DNA of 52,962 nt from Pelomyxa schiedti (GCA_020536535.1 JAHLWZ010000903.1:1-52962); one strand, 5' to 3'. Shown: positions 22,483 through 34,303, counted from the stretch's first letter. Numbers and translations: made by a program. Notes: a model not told the origin generated them from the letters alone.

Positions 22483-23151
22483 CTAACCACTGTGATCCTT
22501 ATCATGATGGGAAAGACAAACCAGAGCACCGTTTTGGACAAACCAGTCAACGGCTTTGTCTCGCTCAATTTCATTTGTGAAGGAAAAATGAGAAGGCGAA
22601 ACTTATGAGGTCCCTTCACGGGAACGTGAGTATTAAAACGAAACAATTTAGATTAGGTCTTACTTGAAAACGGTTCAAACAGTCTTCCTTGCCTGCCGTC
22701 CATGATTCCCATGACCCGAAAGTTACCACAAACATTGGCTTGTGTATGCTCATTCCTATCAAAGCACCATTGAATGACAACTTGTCTGCTGGCCACACAT
22801 GCGTGGATTCCCATACTTTACAACGGTTGTATTGGAGGAAGATGGAAAGAGCATATGAAGAACTTTTGGGGTGGCACTCGTCCTCGGGAGCAGTTCCACT
22901 GTCGTATGGTTTTCAGAAAATAAGACGCCGGTCATCCCCGGATTTTTCATCAACCACAGCCCAGCATCCAGGACATCGATGTCGTGATACACCCTCTGCA
23001 GCATCACAATCTTCTTGCACCCGCCAATAGCGTTGAGAGCCAACGGGTACGTACCATTTTGCACGCTTTCGGGGTCCTGCGGCGTGGGGGCGAACTCGGC
23101 AGCTCTCGACTTGAACACAACGCGGCCGTCGGACCACACGGAGAGCCCCAT
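22483..23151 (-). CDS. Unidentified protein, three tentative exons
   Basis: I do not recognise this gene. Reading from ATG 23151, exon 1 runs to about 22934. A 46-base intron joins in phase to an exon ending near 22665, and a longer intron leads to a last short exon whose TAG is at 22485-22483. An AATAAA follows about 40 bases later. The product of about 185 residues is soluble and Trp-rich, with motifs G-L-S-V-W-S-D-G, F-G-S-W-E-S-W and a final H-H-D-K-D-H. The frame is open upstream of the ATG to about 23230, so the true start may be earlier. It is divergent from VPS33. Boundaries, especially of the last intron, are tentative. Confidence 0.45.
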
Positions 23152-23390
23152 GATGTCCTCGCCGTTGCCGGTTCTCCCGATTGTGTCCGGGTAGGTCTTT
23201 GTGTATCATCTCGGGCCTCTGTGCTTCCTCGTCTACAGAAAGTCTCATCGTCGAAACAGCACTCGAGCTCGTTTTATGCGCCTCCGTTGTAGGCGTACTC
23301 CGCAGTTTCAGTTCAAGGTTTTTTTTTTTCACTCCTTTTTCGCCCCAACCATCACAAGGAAACAGACGAAAAACAAAGTTTTGTACCGTA

Positions 23391-26274
23391 ATGAGCACAG
23401 CAGCAGCCAAGCCCGCGACGGCCGCGGCGCCCGCCGCATCGGCAGCAGCAGCAGGGGGAGCCAAGGGGGGGGCGCCGGCCAAGGGCGCTGCGCCGGCCGC
23501 GGCGGCCAAGCCCAAGAAGGCGGGGCCGGGGATCGTGCCGCCGGCGCTGGCCAACTGCCCCATCAACCTGGGGCGCCTGAGGGACGCCAACCGCGACGCC
23601 CTCGCGGCCCTGCTGGACGTGAGCAAGACCCCCAAGACTCTCGTGGTCGACCCCAAGCTCACCGGGCCCTTGTCCCTCACTGTCGATGCCTCCTTTTATC
23701 AAGTACTCTTTTTTTTTTTTGTTAAATGTATTTTTTTTTGAGGAACCTATCTAGCTGGGATGGCGTTGGATTTTTTTTCTTTTTCTTCTTCTTCTCTTCC
23801 CTATTTAACTGGGTATTTAGGCACACCAAGTAGAAAAAATGATTCACTTCAAGCCGGAAATGCATTTTGACACACCTACTGTTATATTCCTCCTTCGCCC
23901 AAAGTACTTATATATTTCCCTCGTTTGTATCTCTGTCTAATGTAATTCTCTTAGGGTGTTCCTTACACAGCAAGTTGTCAACAGTGTAACAGCTTCCCTT
24001 GGGGGTTCTATTTCCTTTATCGTGTGCTTTGTACCGAGACGGACCATGTTTTGTGAGAAAGTAGGGATTCCTTTCTGCCGTTAAAACTTATATCAATGTC
24101 TAAAACAGATTCTGGAGGAAGGAAATGTATACCGACGCATTTCCATCATGGAATTGAATTTAGATATCATTCCCTTTGATGAAACTATTCTCTCCTTCGA
24201 GTTTACTGATGACCACCGAGAGAGAAGAATTGTGTGGTCTAAACCAACTCCGAATATCACCTTAACACTACTGGCGTGCATAACTCACACTCACAGTACA
24301 GGATGGGGATTTAACTACTTTGTTTTATGTAGCTGGTGGCATAATGAAACTACAATCAATGTATGGTCTCATCCCCAATATCATGTGTCTGGGGCCCCAT
24401 GCTCGAGTAATTTCCTTTAGCCATAGTAACTTTAGGATTGACTCAACCTCCCTCATAGTCTGTTTGTGAAATGATACTCCGTATGAGAAAGGAACTTCCA
24501 GAAGACCAGTCAGTAGCACCGGAAATAGACTCTATTATTATTCTTGATAGAGATATCGATATGGTTACCCCAATGCTCACAATGCTCACTTATGAAGGTT
24601 GCCAAGTTATTTGGGAATTGAAGCTTACTTTTTTTTCAAGGGCGAATCGATGAACAATTTGGAATTGTAAACAGTAACCTTCCCCTATAATGTCAGGGGT
24701 TGAGGGTTATGTGTTTGGGATATCTGTTTAACTTACTATACTCAGATAGTATCGAACTACCATATGAAGTTGTTGTATCGAGCAAAGAAGGACAACCTGA
24801 GCCACCACCAAATACCAAAGTGAGGTTCCAGCTAAACAACAATGACAGAGTCTTTGCGGAAATGCGAAATATGAACTTTAGTGCTGTTGGGAAAGCCTTG
24901 AGCAAAAAAGCAAAAGACATAGACCAATTTTATAAAGTAATGCCTGTTGCAAGTCTTAACAGACTAATTTTTCCTCCAGTCTAGACATGATGCCAACACA
25001 GTGTGCCAAATAAGGGATTTCATGAAGAAACTGGGTCCAACACAGGCGGAACATACTGCATTACGTGTCCGTATCCTACAAACACTTACTTCTGATCAAA
25101 TGAATTGAGTGTTGCTCTTAACTTTGTCAGATGCTGCAGTTGCTGACATGATAGGGAAAGAAATTAAAAACCCAGAACACGGGGAACACTTATACACAGA
25201 ACAAAGTAATCACTCCTTGATTCCAATATTCGGGAGAATTACACTTTTTGTTACCTCCAGCACTTATAAGTGGACCTGAGGAGGAAGGTTGGCAGGATAC
25301 ACTACTTGAGAAGTACATTGCTACAAAGGAACCGCTTCCTAAAGTCTTGCGACTTTTAATCCTTCACTCCCTCACCAGAGGCGGTTTCACGCAAAAAGAA
25401 TTGCTCTCCATCAAACAAGAAATAGTTCATGTAAACAAAAACCGTTTCCTGTTGCACACTAAATAGCATAGGCCTATGGCTTTGGGGCTATGTTCACTTT
25501 GGACAATTTAGAGCTTCTTGGTTTGCTCCGGCCACAAGAAACAAAAGACAATCCTTTTGATATTCTGAAAAAGCTTTTAAGCCTTTACAGCCCAAATCCA
25601 AATGAAGAAACCCCCGAGGATATTACCTACATTTACTCAGGGTAAAGCTTCATTCCACCTTTTCCCAGTTTAAGGAAATTTCCAGCTATGCACCAATCAG
25701 TGCCAGGCTTGTTGAGCTTGTCTTAACAGAAGGATGGGCCTCAGAAAGAATGAATGCCGTGATGCAAATTATCCCCGGCGAACCCCATACTATAACACAG
25801 GCAAAACACAACTCTCACTCTAATAATAACAATAATAGAATAATGAACAAGAACTTTATCAATTCCGCTACCTGTTAAAATCAAAGCTCAAACTTCTTTA
25901 CTAGGAATTGCCCCGAGGAACCCACTATGTTCCCCCAACTCATTCCGAGGCAATAGACCTCGGAACCGGAAACCCTCCACGATTAGCAGTCATATTGGTT
26001 GTTTTCCTGGGAGGTATGACATTTGGAGAGCATGCGGCCCTCAGGTTTTTGTCCAAAAAATGTATGTTTTTCACTCTACCTCTAGTCATTTTAACTCTTT
26101 TTCTCTATCCTCACAAATCTTAATACCAAACACCAAATTACCTAACCCACACCAACAGACCACTGTGAAATTATTGCAGTTACCACCAAGCTGCTCACTG
26201 GTACCACTCTGGTGGAGTCCTGGATGGAAAATCTGCCTGTATTTACACCAAGTGGTGTGGCCCAGCACGAGTAA
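23391..26274 (+). CDS. VPS33: VPS33, Sec1/Munc18-family subunit of HOPS/CORVET
   Basis: Fifteen exons close in phase: 23391-23702, 23821-23903, 23955-24060, 24109-24295, 24333-24406, 24459-24597, 24641-24673, 24746-24936, 24980-25064, 25131-25205, 25261-25430, 25472-25641, 25686-25800, 25905-26061, 26159-26274. Vps33 hallmarks are L-D-I-I-P-F-D-E, Y-G-L-I-P-N-I, L-D-R-D-I-D-M-V-T-P (the SM-family core), F-T-L-D-N-L-E-L-L-G-L-L and F-L-G-G-M-T-F-G-E near the C terminus. Vps33 chaperones SNARE assembly within HOPS/CORVET at late endosomes and lysosomes. The N terminus carries an Ala/Pro/Gly-rich, GC-rich extension of about 50 residues that yeast and animal proteins lack. Intron 13 (25801-25904) begins GC, not GT; only that junction restores the frame. 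Confidence 0.92.
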
Positions 26275-26583
26275 ACAGAGGCTACAAATCACCAGACAAA
26301 TTGGGGAAAAAAATTTTTTTTTTCAAGCAAACACCATCCCCTGAGGCCGAACACCCAAACCTACTCATTGTTTTTTGGCACTCCATTGCAGACAACCTTA
26401 CATAGAACCTCTCACTGTTACAGTTCGAAGCTCTTGCTGTTGTTTATCGACTGCTATGAAAAATCTGTGGCTTCACGACCGCAAGTCTGGTCGGACACTG
26501 GCGGGAGGGAACCAGTTTTTACGTCCACAAAGGACCTTTCGATTTAGGGCTTTTTCTTTTTTTGGGGTTTGCTCGTTTGAGCG
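26275..26583. promoter_or_regulatory. VPS33-SEC13 spacer
   Basis: This stretch has A and T runs near 26310-26325 and 26555-26570 and no convincing gene. It must contain the VPS33 3' end and the SEC13 promoter, though I see no clear motif for either. Confidence 0.3.
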
Positions 26584-28082
26584 ATGCAACAGACGGCCAC
26601 GATCGACGCAGCGCATGCGGACACAATTGTGTGCCTCATCTGCCTCGGCAATCAACTGCACATACGTTTCGTTTGCTCACCTTGTCATAGCACTGTGTTC
26701 AGTTCGATTACTTTGGGAAGAGAATGGCCTCGTGCTCGTCTGACAAAACGGTGAAGGTGTTTGAGTATGGTTCCGATGACACATTGTCACTCTCGGCCGA
26801 ACTCGTGGGGTACTTCTTCTTTTCCCAATTTCTATTAACAGCCTTCTTCGTTGAGGGTGATCCTGCTAGACAATTTTCAATTCATAATTTGTGTTGTTAC
26901 ATTTTCTCCTTTCCTGTATTAATTAGCTTATAGTTATGGAATTGTAAACATAAAGTCTAAACGTAACTATGAAGGCATGATGGACCTGTGTGGGGTGTGG
27001 CTTGGGCACCACCGGCATATGGCTACATTTTGAGCTCATGTTCTGCTGATAAGAAGGTATTCATATGGCGTGAGGTGTCACCTGGTGTGTGGGAAGTCAT
27101 TCATCAGTACTCTAGTCACACAATGGCTGGTATGTTGTTTATCAGTCCATCCGTTCTCAACCCACAGTTTCTTTTTGTGACTCTTTATTTGCTCATCTTG
27201 TGCACTTGCCTTCCTCATTTTCTTAGTGTGCATGTTTGAGTATTGCATCACCACCGCCAGTGACATGTGTTAATTGGGCACCCAGTCATTACGGACTCAT
27301 ACTTGCTTGTGGCTCTGCAGACGGCCTCATCTCCATTTTAACAAGTGCTGGTGTGTCTCCTGATCTGTTGTATTGAACTGACCTCCAATGTAGATGGAAC
27401 AAACTGGGAATCCACAATGTTCGTTGCTCATATAACAGGTGTAACTGCCGTATCTTGGGCGCCCTATCCCTCTGGTTCTGTTGGTATGCTAGAGGAAACT
27501 CTTCACCCCCTCAAACTGCTTCGAACAGCTCCAAATCGTCTGGCTTCTGGCGGATGTGATAACCTGGTCAAGATATGGTGGTAATGCCTCTATTTTTACA
27601 TCGCTTCATTCAAATACAACCCGTTTTTTAGCTCGCGAGACAATACATGGGCACTAGTGCAAGTCTTGGAAGAACACAAAGACTGGGTGCGGGATGTTGC
27701 CTGGGCCCCTCATGCAGGATTGCCCTTTTTCATGCTCGCCTCTTGCTCCCAGGTGTTTAGTGATGAAATGAACCTGTTTCGCCACATGATAATAACTGAG
27801 TGAATTCACAGGATGGAATTGTTGCGATATGGACGCAGGAGGGCTCCTCTGCCTCTGGAGCCTGGAGCAGACAACTCCTCCCCAAGTTCACTGATACAGT
27901 GTGGCAGGTGTCCTGGACTGTAACCGGCAATATCCTTGCTGTGACTACTTGCCGTAACAAGGTAGAGAATGTCCCTTCTACTATGTAAGTTCTTATCTTA
28001 TTGGGGAAACAACAAGATTTTGTTATGGCAAGTCACTGAGGACAGGGAATGGAAGTGCATAGGCTGTGTTCCTGACAGTTAA
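26584..28082 (+). CDS. SEC13: SEC13, COPII and nuclear pore WD40 protein
   Basis: Eight exons close in phase: 26584-26628, 26691-26809, 26975-27129, 27261-27350, 27394-27580, 27632-27752, 27812-27961, 28017-28082, giving 310 residues, the usual Sec13 length. The order of six WD blades is diagnostic: M-A-S-C-S-S-D-K-T-V-K-V-F, then V-W-G-V-A-W-A-P, L-I-L-A-C-G-S-A-D-G, A-V-S-W-A-P, L-A-S-G-G-C-D-N-L-V-K-I-W, and a last blade ending I-L-L-W-Q-V. Sec13 pairs with Sec31 in the COPII outer coat at ER exit sites and with Nup145C/Nup96 in the nuclear pore. Introns 2 and 3 are long for this genome (165 and 131 bases). It sits head-to-tail behind VPS33, which is probably chance. Confidence 0.94.
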
Positions 28083-28274
28083 AACGCTGAACTTTGAACA
28101 AACAAAGAGGCGTGGATTTAGCTTTCAATCTATCTGATAGAACCCTGATTGGCATCACTCCCCTGCGCCTACTGTATAAACTCATTTTGGGCACAAAAAA
28201 AACAAATCTTTTTTTCCCGATGTCTATCACTGTGCCGGGTGCCACTCTACGCCTCTCAGTCCAGGACCAGGCAG

Positions 28275-29495
28275 ATGAGCAACAATGCAAAACTACCACC
28301 CCATACTGTTATCGTGCACGAACGCCGACATAAGCGGCATCACCCGCGGGGCGGCGTTGGAAGGCAAGACAACTGGGCTGAGGAGATCAAGGCTACTGCG
28401 TTACTTGATGCCAGGGAGCAATTCATCGCGTTGGGGTGCAGTCAATTGCCGCGATGCGGATCTCAGAGCGCTGCGAGGGTTTTGCCGTGGGCAGTTGTGT
28501 GCCGCTTGGGCCGCAAGTGGGTGGTCAGAGGAAGGAAAGTGACTGTGGGATTGATCAACACAAAGGGCGGAAAGTCGTTTGCGATGAGCAGTTTGACGGT
28601 GTGGCTGGATTTCAGTGTTTCGCTGACGTTGGGAGTTGTGAGGATGCCGCGAGTGGCTAGCTGGGGCGGTACAATTATGGGTTGGGTTTCAGATGAGCTT
28701 GCTGTGAAATTGGAACGTGGAGAGATTTACCTTTGGAACGTGGTTTCTGGGTGCAAATTTGGAGAACTTCTTGTGAAAGCCATCCAGGGTAATTTCTACT
28801 GTGTTGAGTGCACCACAGAGTGGCTTGTTATTCTTGACTATACCGGCAATTCTGAACACATGTCAGTGGAACCTTGCTTGCACATATGGAAAATAGTCAG
28901 TCGCATAGTACGTGACCGTGTCACTGTGAAGATTAACCGAGACTTATACTTTGAGACAATGAAAATCGGGGATAAAAACAAGCTATGGTTGTCAAGCAGA
29001 GCCACACCAATATTCTGTGAAGTGAATCTGGAGGACCTATATTCAACAGGAGAGTTGGAGTTCACAGAGATTGCGGACTTTGCTGACTTTCCCGTCAAGC
29101 CCTTCCCAGGAATGTTTTGGATGCTGCATGACAGGGATATAGTGATTGTTCACCAATTGCACGACAAGGCAAATAGACCCGCACTACTGAGCAATGCCTC
29201 CGGGCCTCTGGCTTTTCAGTTGATTCATCAGCCAAATGAAAGCGATGTGCCGCGGTACATAGGGGGAGACTACTGGTGCCTAGTCAACCCGTACATGTGC
29301 CGCGTATACAACGTAGCATCGCCGGATCCCGTGTGCCCCTGCTTTATCCATTGTGGCCTTGTGACCGGACCCTGTGGGGGAGGCTTCATTTCCTCCGTGG
29401 GAGGCTCCACTGTTGATCTCATTCCGGCTACAAGCAGAACGGCTGTTCTCCGGCTTACGGCAAACCCCTGGCGTGGCTGCTTCAAAGTGTTGTGA
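28275..29495 (+). CDS. Unassigned single-exon protein sharing an N-terminal motif with the gene at 40265
   Basis: An intronless frame of 406 codons runs from ATG 28275 to TGA 29495, followed by AATAAA at 29515. After a basic head, residues 45-80 read F-I-A-L-G...L-P-R-C-G-S-Q-S-A-A-R-V-L-P, then L-G-R-K-W-V. The WD40-like gene starting at 40265 opens with a matching pattern (A-L, about six residues, R-x-G-x-x-S-x-A-R-x-L). The remaining 300 residues are beta-rich with recurrent Trp/Val strands, suggestive of a propeller but without clean WD motifs. I cannot name a family; a lineage-expanded one is my inference. The frame opens upstream of 28275 without another ATG, and SEC13 ends only 190 bases before. 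Confidence 0.6.
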   Translation: MSNNAKLPPHTVIVHERRHKRHHPRGGVGRQDNWAEEIKATALLDAREQFIALGCSQLPRCGSQSAARVLPWAVVCRLGRKWVVRGRKVTVGLINTKGGKSFAMSSLTVWLDFSVSLTLGVVRMPRVASWGGTIMGWVSDELAVKLERGEIYLWNVVSGCKFGELLVKAIQGNFYCVECTTEWLVILDYTGNSEHMSVEPCLHIWKIVSRIVRDRVTVKINRDLYFETMKIGDKNKLWLSSRATPIFCEVNLEDLYSTGELEFTEIADFADFPVKPFPGMFWMLHDRDIVIVHQLHDKANRPALLSNASGPLAFQLIHQPNESDVPRYIGGDYWCLVNPYMCRVYNVASPDPVCPCFIHCGLVTGPCGGGFISSVGGSTVDLIPATSRTAVLRLTANPWRGCFKVL

Positions 29496-29639
29496 ATTTG
29501 TTTCTACCAGCAAAAATAAACTTGCTTTGAAGGGTTGAGGAAAAAGCTAGTACCTAATATCTTAACGCGCTAATTGAGGGGAGCATCAACATTATTCCTT
29601 GTTGTTTTGCTACAAAATTGTTTGTTCGAGGTCATGGGT

Positions 29640-32227
29640 TCAGCAGATTATGCAGTGCCTCTTTTTGGTCTTGGTCTTACCCTTCGGCGCAGGTGTGGGT
29701 GTAGAAGTAGACGTGGTAGTGGACTCAGAAGTCGAAGTGGCACTTCCACTAGAGGTAGTGGAAGTACTTGATGTGGGTGTGGATGTTGATGTTGATGTGG
29801 ATGCGGATGCTGAAGTGGATGTGGATGCGGGTGTGGAGGTGGAGGTGGAGGTGGAGGTGGAGGTGGAGGTGGAAGCGGGTGTGGAAGGTGTGGGAGTGGG
29901 TGTTGAAGTAGCGGGTGTTGTGGCTGCTGTTGATGTAGAAGTCGATGTGGTGGTTGAGGCTGGTGCTGAAGGTTCCGCTGCGGGCGTTGTTGTTCCAGTT
30001 GCAACGGCGGGTGTTGTTGCCGTAGCTGTAACTTCAGTTGCAGACGGGGATGGCGCCGTTGCGGTTGCGGTTGCGGTTGCGGTTGCGGTTGAGGTCGCAG
30101 CCGCAGTTGCCGTTGCTGTTTCTGTTGCTGCTGCTGTTTCTGTTGCTGCTGCTGTTTCTGCTGCTGTTGCAGTTGCTGTGCTTGCTGGGGGAGTGGTAGG
30201 CTCTGCAGTGGTAGGTGTAGAGGGGGTGGGAGTTGGTGCCGTTGTTTCTGCTGTGGGTGCTGCGGTTGTAGTTGGGGTGGTTGTAGCTGAAGTGGACACC
30301 GCGGCGGTGGTAGGTGTGGTGGATGCAGTTGTTGTGTCAGTAGCTACCGCGGGTGTTGTGGCGACTGGAGTTGCTTCTGGTGTAACGGTGGTTGTCGAGG
30401 TGGCGGCTGCTGCGCTGGATGCTGTGGATGTTTCGGCGGAGGGCGTGGCAGATGTAGAGGTAGACGATGCTGAAGTAGAAGTTGACGCTGGTGCTTCAGT
30501 GGGTGTTGGTTTTGGCTCCGATGTAGGCTCGGGTGTGGTGGGGGAAGTGGTGGAACTACTAGAAGTAGTAGAAGAAGAAGCGGACGATGTTGTTGGGGTG
30601 GATTCCGCTGGTGTGCTTGGCGTGCTTGGTGCCTCTGGTTTGGAAGTGGATGTGGTAGTACTGGTTATCTCAGTGGGTGTTGTCGTGGAAGATTTACTCG
30701 TGTCTGGAGCAAGATCCTTTTCTTTTAGTATCTCAGTTGTTGTCGAGGATGTTGTTTCAGTGGCTAATGAGGATTTGGCACTTGATGAATCGGTAGCGGA
30801 AGTGGATGTTGAAGCTGGGGGTTTTGGGGGAGAAATACCCTTCATATCACCTCCATGTGAATGAAGGGGCCTGGCTGGAGAAACAGCTTGGGTTGTAGCT
30901 ACTTCGGGGAGAGGTGTTCCAGTAAATACAAAGGGAAATCCATGCTTCTTGGTAAATTCTTGCACAAGTTTCATCATCGCTGAATCCCCTTTATGCTTGC
31001 TGTTTATCACAACACCCGCAACGTGATCTGCAAATGCAACAGGGCCATGAATTTGAATCTCCTTGTAAGTAGATATAAAACTGCTATCTTTATGGGAACT
31101 GCGATTTTTTGTATGGTAAGGTAAGGTACAGAAATTAGGCTATAAAACCTTGCTTCCTGTGCTACACTTATCGTTTCAGCAATTTCTCTGTCTGTGTACT
31201 CTTTCAGCACATGAGCATACCACTCACATGAGGATATTTGCACGGTATCCAGAGATGTATCAGCACTAGCAAAACTTGTACGAAGTCTCACTCGACGAAG
31301 AACAAGGAAGGAGTCTCCATAACCACTGCAACAGCGTACACCATTCAAATCCTAATAACTTAGAGTGGATTTCCTCATGATAAATTGGTACATTCAACAT
31401 GTTAAGAACGCCATATTTTGGCCTGTCAAAGCCGGGACAGTCGTGAGGATAGGCACTGTTGAAGATGCGATCTTCCCAGGAAATCCTCATAGAATGCCCT
31501 TCTCCGTACCATCCACCACTGGTCTTTGTTTCGAACTAGTAGAGAAGTAGGTAATAGTAATTCAGCTTGAGCTTTCCCTTACTTGATTGCGATAATGTGT
31601 GTCCTTCACAAAGAATTTCATAACTTTATCGCAATTGAAGTGCACAATAATAGGGGCCTCATCTCGTATGTACTTCAAGACCTTCTTTAGAGCTTCTTCT
31701 GCGGTCCCTTTGTGCTTGGCTCTGTCAACTCTGGGAATTAACTGAGGGATGGCTTTCTCACTTTGGGGTCTTGCTTTACTGACCTATAGGCAAGGTTTGA
31801 ATAGATTCACACTAGAAAAAAGTGTTTTGATACCACATATTGCATGGCCTAAAGAAAAAGTGTAAGATTAAAGACAAAATTTTCCAAACAGTACTTTCTC
31901 TTGTATCGCATTTAGGCAAGCACATGCCGCAACTTCTTCTGGAGGTGGCAAAAACACTTTGTCAGCGTCAATAGCATTTGGATTTATATCTGGGTTCATT
32001 TCTCCAAAAAAAAAAAGTCAGGAAGATATAAAAGGAAGTAAAGATGATGTACCAAAAGTAGTAGGAAGTGTGTTTGCTGGAACAACAGGCATGTCTGAAC
32101 TCAAGAAGTCCTCGTCATCAAAGTCTTGGTCGTAGTCCTCGTCATAGTAGCCGTCGTCCTCATAGTCCCCAGCACTCAATGTCAACATCGACTTTGTCAA
32201 AGCACACATCACGCTCTCATTCAACAT
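29640..32227 (-). CDS. DUF3626-like protein with a long Ser/Thr/Ala/Pro tail and CaaX box
   Basis: Start ATG 32227, acidic Asp/Tyr-rich head, then several exons split by 40-50 base introns. The conserved block runs from A-P-I-I-V-H-F-N-C through F-E-T-K-T-S-G-G-W, R-P-K-Y-G-V-L-N, C-S-G-Y-G-D-S-F-L-V-L and F-A-S-A-D to E-I-Q-I-H-G-P-V-A-F-A-D (near 31050). This order matches my memory of the DUF3626 domain, whose function is unknown. The last exon (to 29640) is a tail of about 400 Ser, Thr, Ala and Pro residues encoded by tandem hexamers, ending in a polybasic stretch and C-I-I-C, a textbook CaaX prenylation signal. The protein is therefore probably anchored to a membrane by its C terminus. 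The junction near 31100-31190 is unresolved. Confidence 0.65.
29835..29870. repeat. (GGAGGT)6 tandem hexamer
   Basis: Six perfect GGAGGT copies lie within the last exon of the DUF3626-like gene; on the coding strand they encode alternating Thr and Ser. Related Thr/Ala and Ser/Thr hexamers surround them. Confidence 0.9.
30061..30090. repeat. (GCGGTT)5 tandem hexamer
   Basis: Five perfect copies lie in the same low-complexity tail and encode Thr-Ala on the minus strand. An 18-base degenerate GCT/GTT repeat follows at about 30110-30180. Confidence 0.9.
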
Positions 32228-32604
32228 TGGTCCTGCTCCCCATCCATCACCACCACCGCCAACACACCAACAAACAAACCAACAAACAACAAACAAACAG
32301 CCAAAATCAGAAGGGTGATGGATCTATGAGCTTTTTTAGTACCTCCTCTGCCACGCCTGCTTTGCCTCATTCCTGTTCTGGCTGCGCTTCCTTCCGCTGC
32401 GGCCGTCCTCATTGCTCGGCGGTTTGATTTTTTTCTGTGTGTACAAAAAAAGGTTCGTTCATGGATTTCGGGCTTTCGCAAGAATTCTGATCCGAGCTCT
32501 CTTGTGGGACTAACCACAATGCGGCGCAAACAACTTTCTGGCCTCTGCTCCCTTGCCAAAGGTCTTTGTTTTGGACTTAGTGATGAAGAAATAACGAATG
32601 TGGG
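32228..32604. other. Spacer between two minus-strand genes
   Basis: This contains a CAA/CACA-rich tract (32250-32300) just upstream of the DUF3626-like start. A minus-strand open frame crosses it, but its C-terminal half is only a translation of that repeat, so I do not call it a gene. Confidence 0.3.
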
Positions 32605-34303
32605 TTATTCTGTTGTGTGGTAACCACTAACACCAACCAACCGCAGAGAGGGGAGGGTGGTGTTGGTAGAACGTGGCTTGGTGGTTTTTGTGTTGTTGGT
32701 TGTAGCAGTTGGTGTTGGTTTTGGTGGGATGTTGGAGGTAAGTAACTGGTGTCTTTGTTTGAGCATAGTGAGTTCTTGCCGCTTTTGGGAAACAGCCGCC
32801 TGGTTGGAAGCAACGGAGTTCATGATACATTTTAATAAAGTCAATTCATGAATGGAAAGGCAGTGGCAGCACACCTCACATGATTTGAACTCGTCTCTGA
32901 GATACCGAGAGTGAGCTAAGGCTTTTTGGGTATGCAATTGATTATTTGCTTGTCTGACCGAATCGCGGTGCTTTTTTTTTGTTGTGAGAGCGTCTCGCGC
33001 CTCAGTATAATCCGTATGAAGGGCACTCAATGTGGCCTCAAGTTCACGATTGTCTTCCTTATTGTAGGTTAACTGGAACCTAAACGTAATTAACCAATGC
33101 ACAGAAGAACTCACTTCGATGGCAGAAATTTTTACCCCCAGTTGGGATATAGATCCCATATTTGCATCTACTTTACATTGAAGTCTTTTTATACCCTAGG
33201 TACAATGAACCCTTGGTAAAAGAGCTGTGGAAAACCTCCAGTCTCGCATTGATAGTGTCTCTAAATCTCTTATTTTCTATATAAAGTTGTTCGTTGTCTA
33301 TCGGATTGAGATCTCGGATTTCTTTCTCCTATCAGTGTAAGAAAAAGGAAGTAGGAACGGCTAGCAGAACCTTGAGTTTCAGTGCCGCGTCGAGTTCTTT
33401 GGCCCGCATTTCCAGAACCATACTTTCTGCATTCAACTGATCAATTTCTTTCAGTTTTGCAGCATACTGGTTCTCGAGTTCGTTTAAGACCTGTAAATGT
33501 GGTTACATCCCATGACGTATTTACGGGAAAAAACATTTCGGGGAACAGGTTTTCCTTTGACGTCTCTGGCCTGATGTGTGCATTGTCGGATGAACTCTGA
33601 TACATTGTGGTGTATATCAACTGCGCTTTGCTGTTTCTCGGCAATTACAAAGGGAACCGTTTGTTGGAGATTTGAAATCTCCGTTTGGACTGTCTGTATT
33701 TCTGCTTGAAGGTCCGCAAATTGATGAATGCAATCGATGTAAGACGAGGAGTGAGGTGGTGTTTGTGTCAATTCGGGAATAGCAGAACCTAGAAAATGGT
33801 GATAAACAGTCCGAATGAAGTGCGGCGGAAACTAACGCTGAATTACATCGTACACTTGGCTTCCAATCTGTGTCAGAAAAAACAAAGAACCAAAGACTAG
33901 GTAGTAAACGATACCTTTGTAGAATCTCGTGCAGCTTCACAAGAGACTCGTGCCCAGTGGTCGCTGTGTCGCACTGTAACGCGTTGTTGTCAACCGATGT
34001 GCCACTCACAGCAGTGGGTTCCGCCTCATGCACGGCAGCCGCGTCCGATCTGCCGTGCTCCGTTTCTGAGGTGACAGAAGCAATATTTGACACCACATCA
34101 GGGGGTGCCTCCTGGGATCCTGAGTCGGTTGGCGGCGGCGGGGGTGACGGTGGGGTTACTGTCGAGGGCACAGCACGTTGAGCACTGAGCTTAGCAGTGG
34201 CGGTGGTGGTAGTGGTGGTTTTTGTAATTACACGTTTATGGGGAGCTGGTGCTGCGGCATTGGCGGTTTTTTTCGCAGGCGCGTTGGTCGTCGTTCTTCG
34301 CAT
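32605..34303 (-). CDS. Coiled-coil protein
   Basis: Start ATG 34303. A basic Thr/Ala/Pro-rich head of about 130 residues leads through short introns into several coiled-coil exons. Examples are D-L-Q-A-E-I-Q-T-V-Q-T-E-I near 33700, L-N-E-L-E-N-Q-Y-A-A-K-L near 33470 and R-E-L-E-A-T-L-S-A-L near 33040. A phase-compatible chain reaches 33180. The frame from about 33080 to the stop at 32605 is open, with heptads and then a Thr/Asn/Pro tail. The stretch K-H-R-D-S-V-R-Q-A-N-N-Q-L followed by Y-L-R-D-E-F faintly recalls the CCDC96/CCDC113 ciliary family, but I would not rely on that. Otherwise the function is unknown. Divergent from the lyase gene. Confidence 0.62.

Noticed and set aside
25801-25890. 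Asn-rich insert in Vps33
   Set aside because: Translating it leads to a stop before the conserved C terminus; removal as a GC-AG intron joins conserved residues exactly.
29599-30864. Plus-strand Val/Glu-rich 421-codon frame
   Set aside because: It is the antisense of the Ser/Thr/Ala/Pro repeat tail. The minus frame continues into conserved domain exons and ends in a CaaX box, while the plus frame has no other feature.
32221-32559. Minus-strand 112-codon frame with an apparent TM helix
   Set aside because: The helix is a translation of a CAA/CACA repeat tract, and the rest has no recognisable feature.
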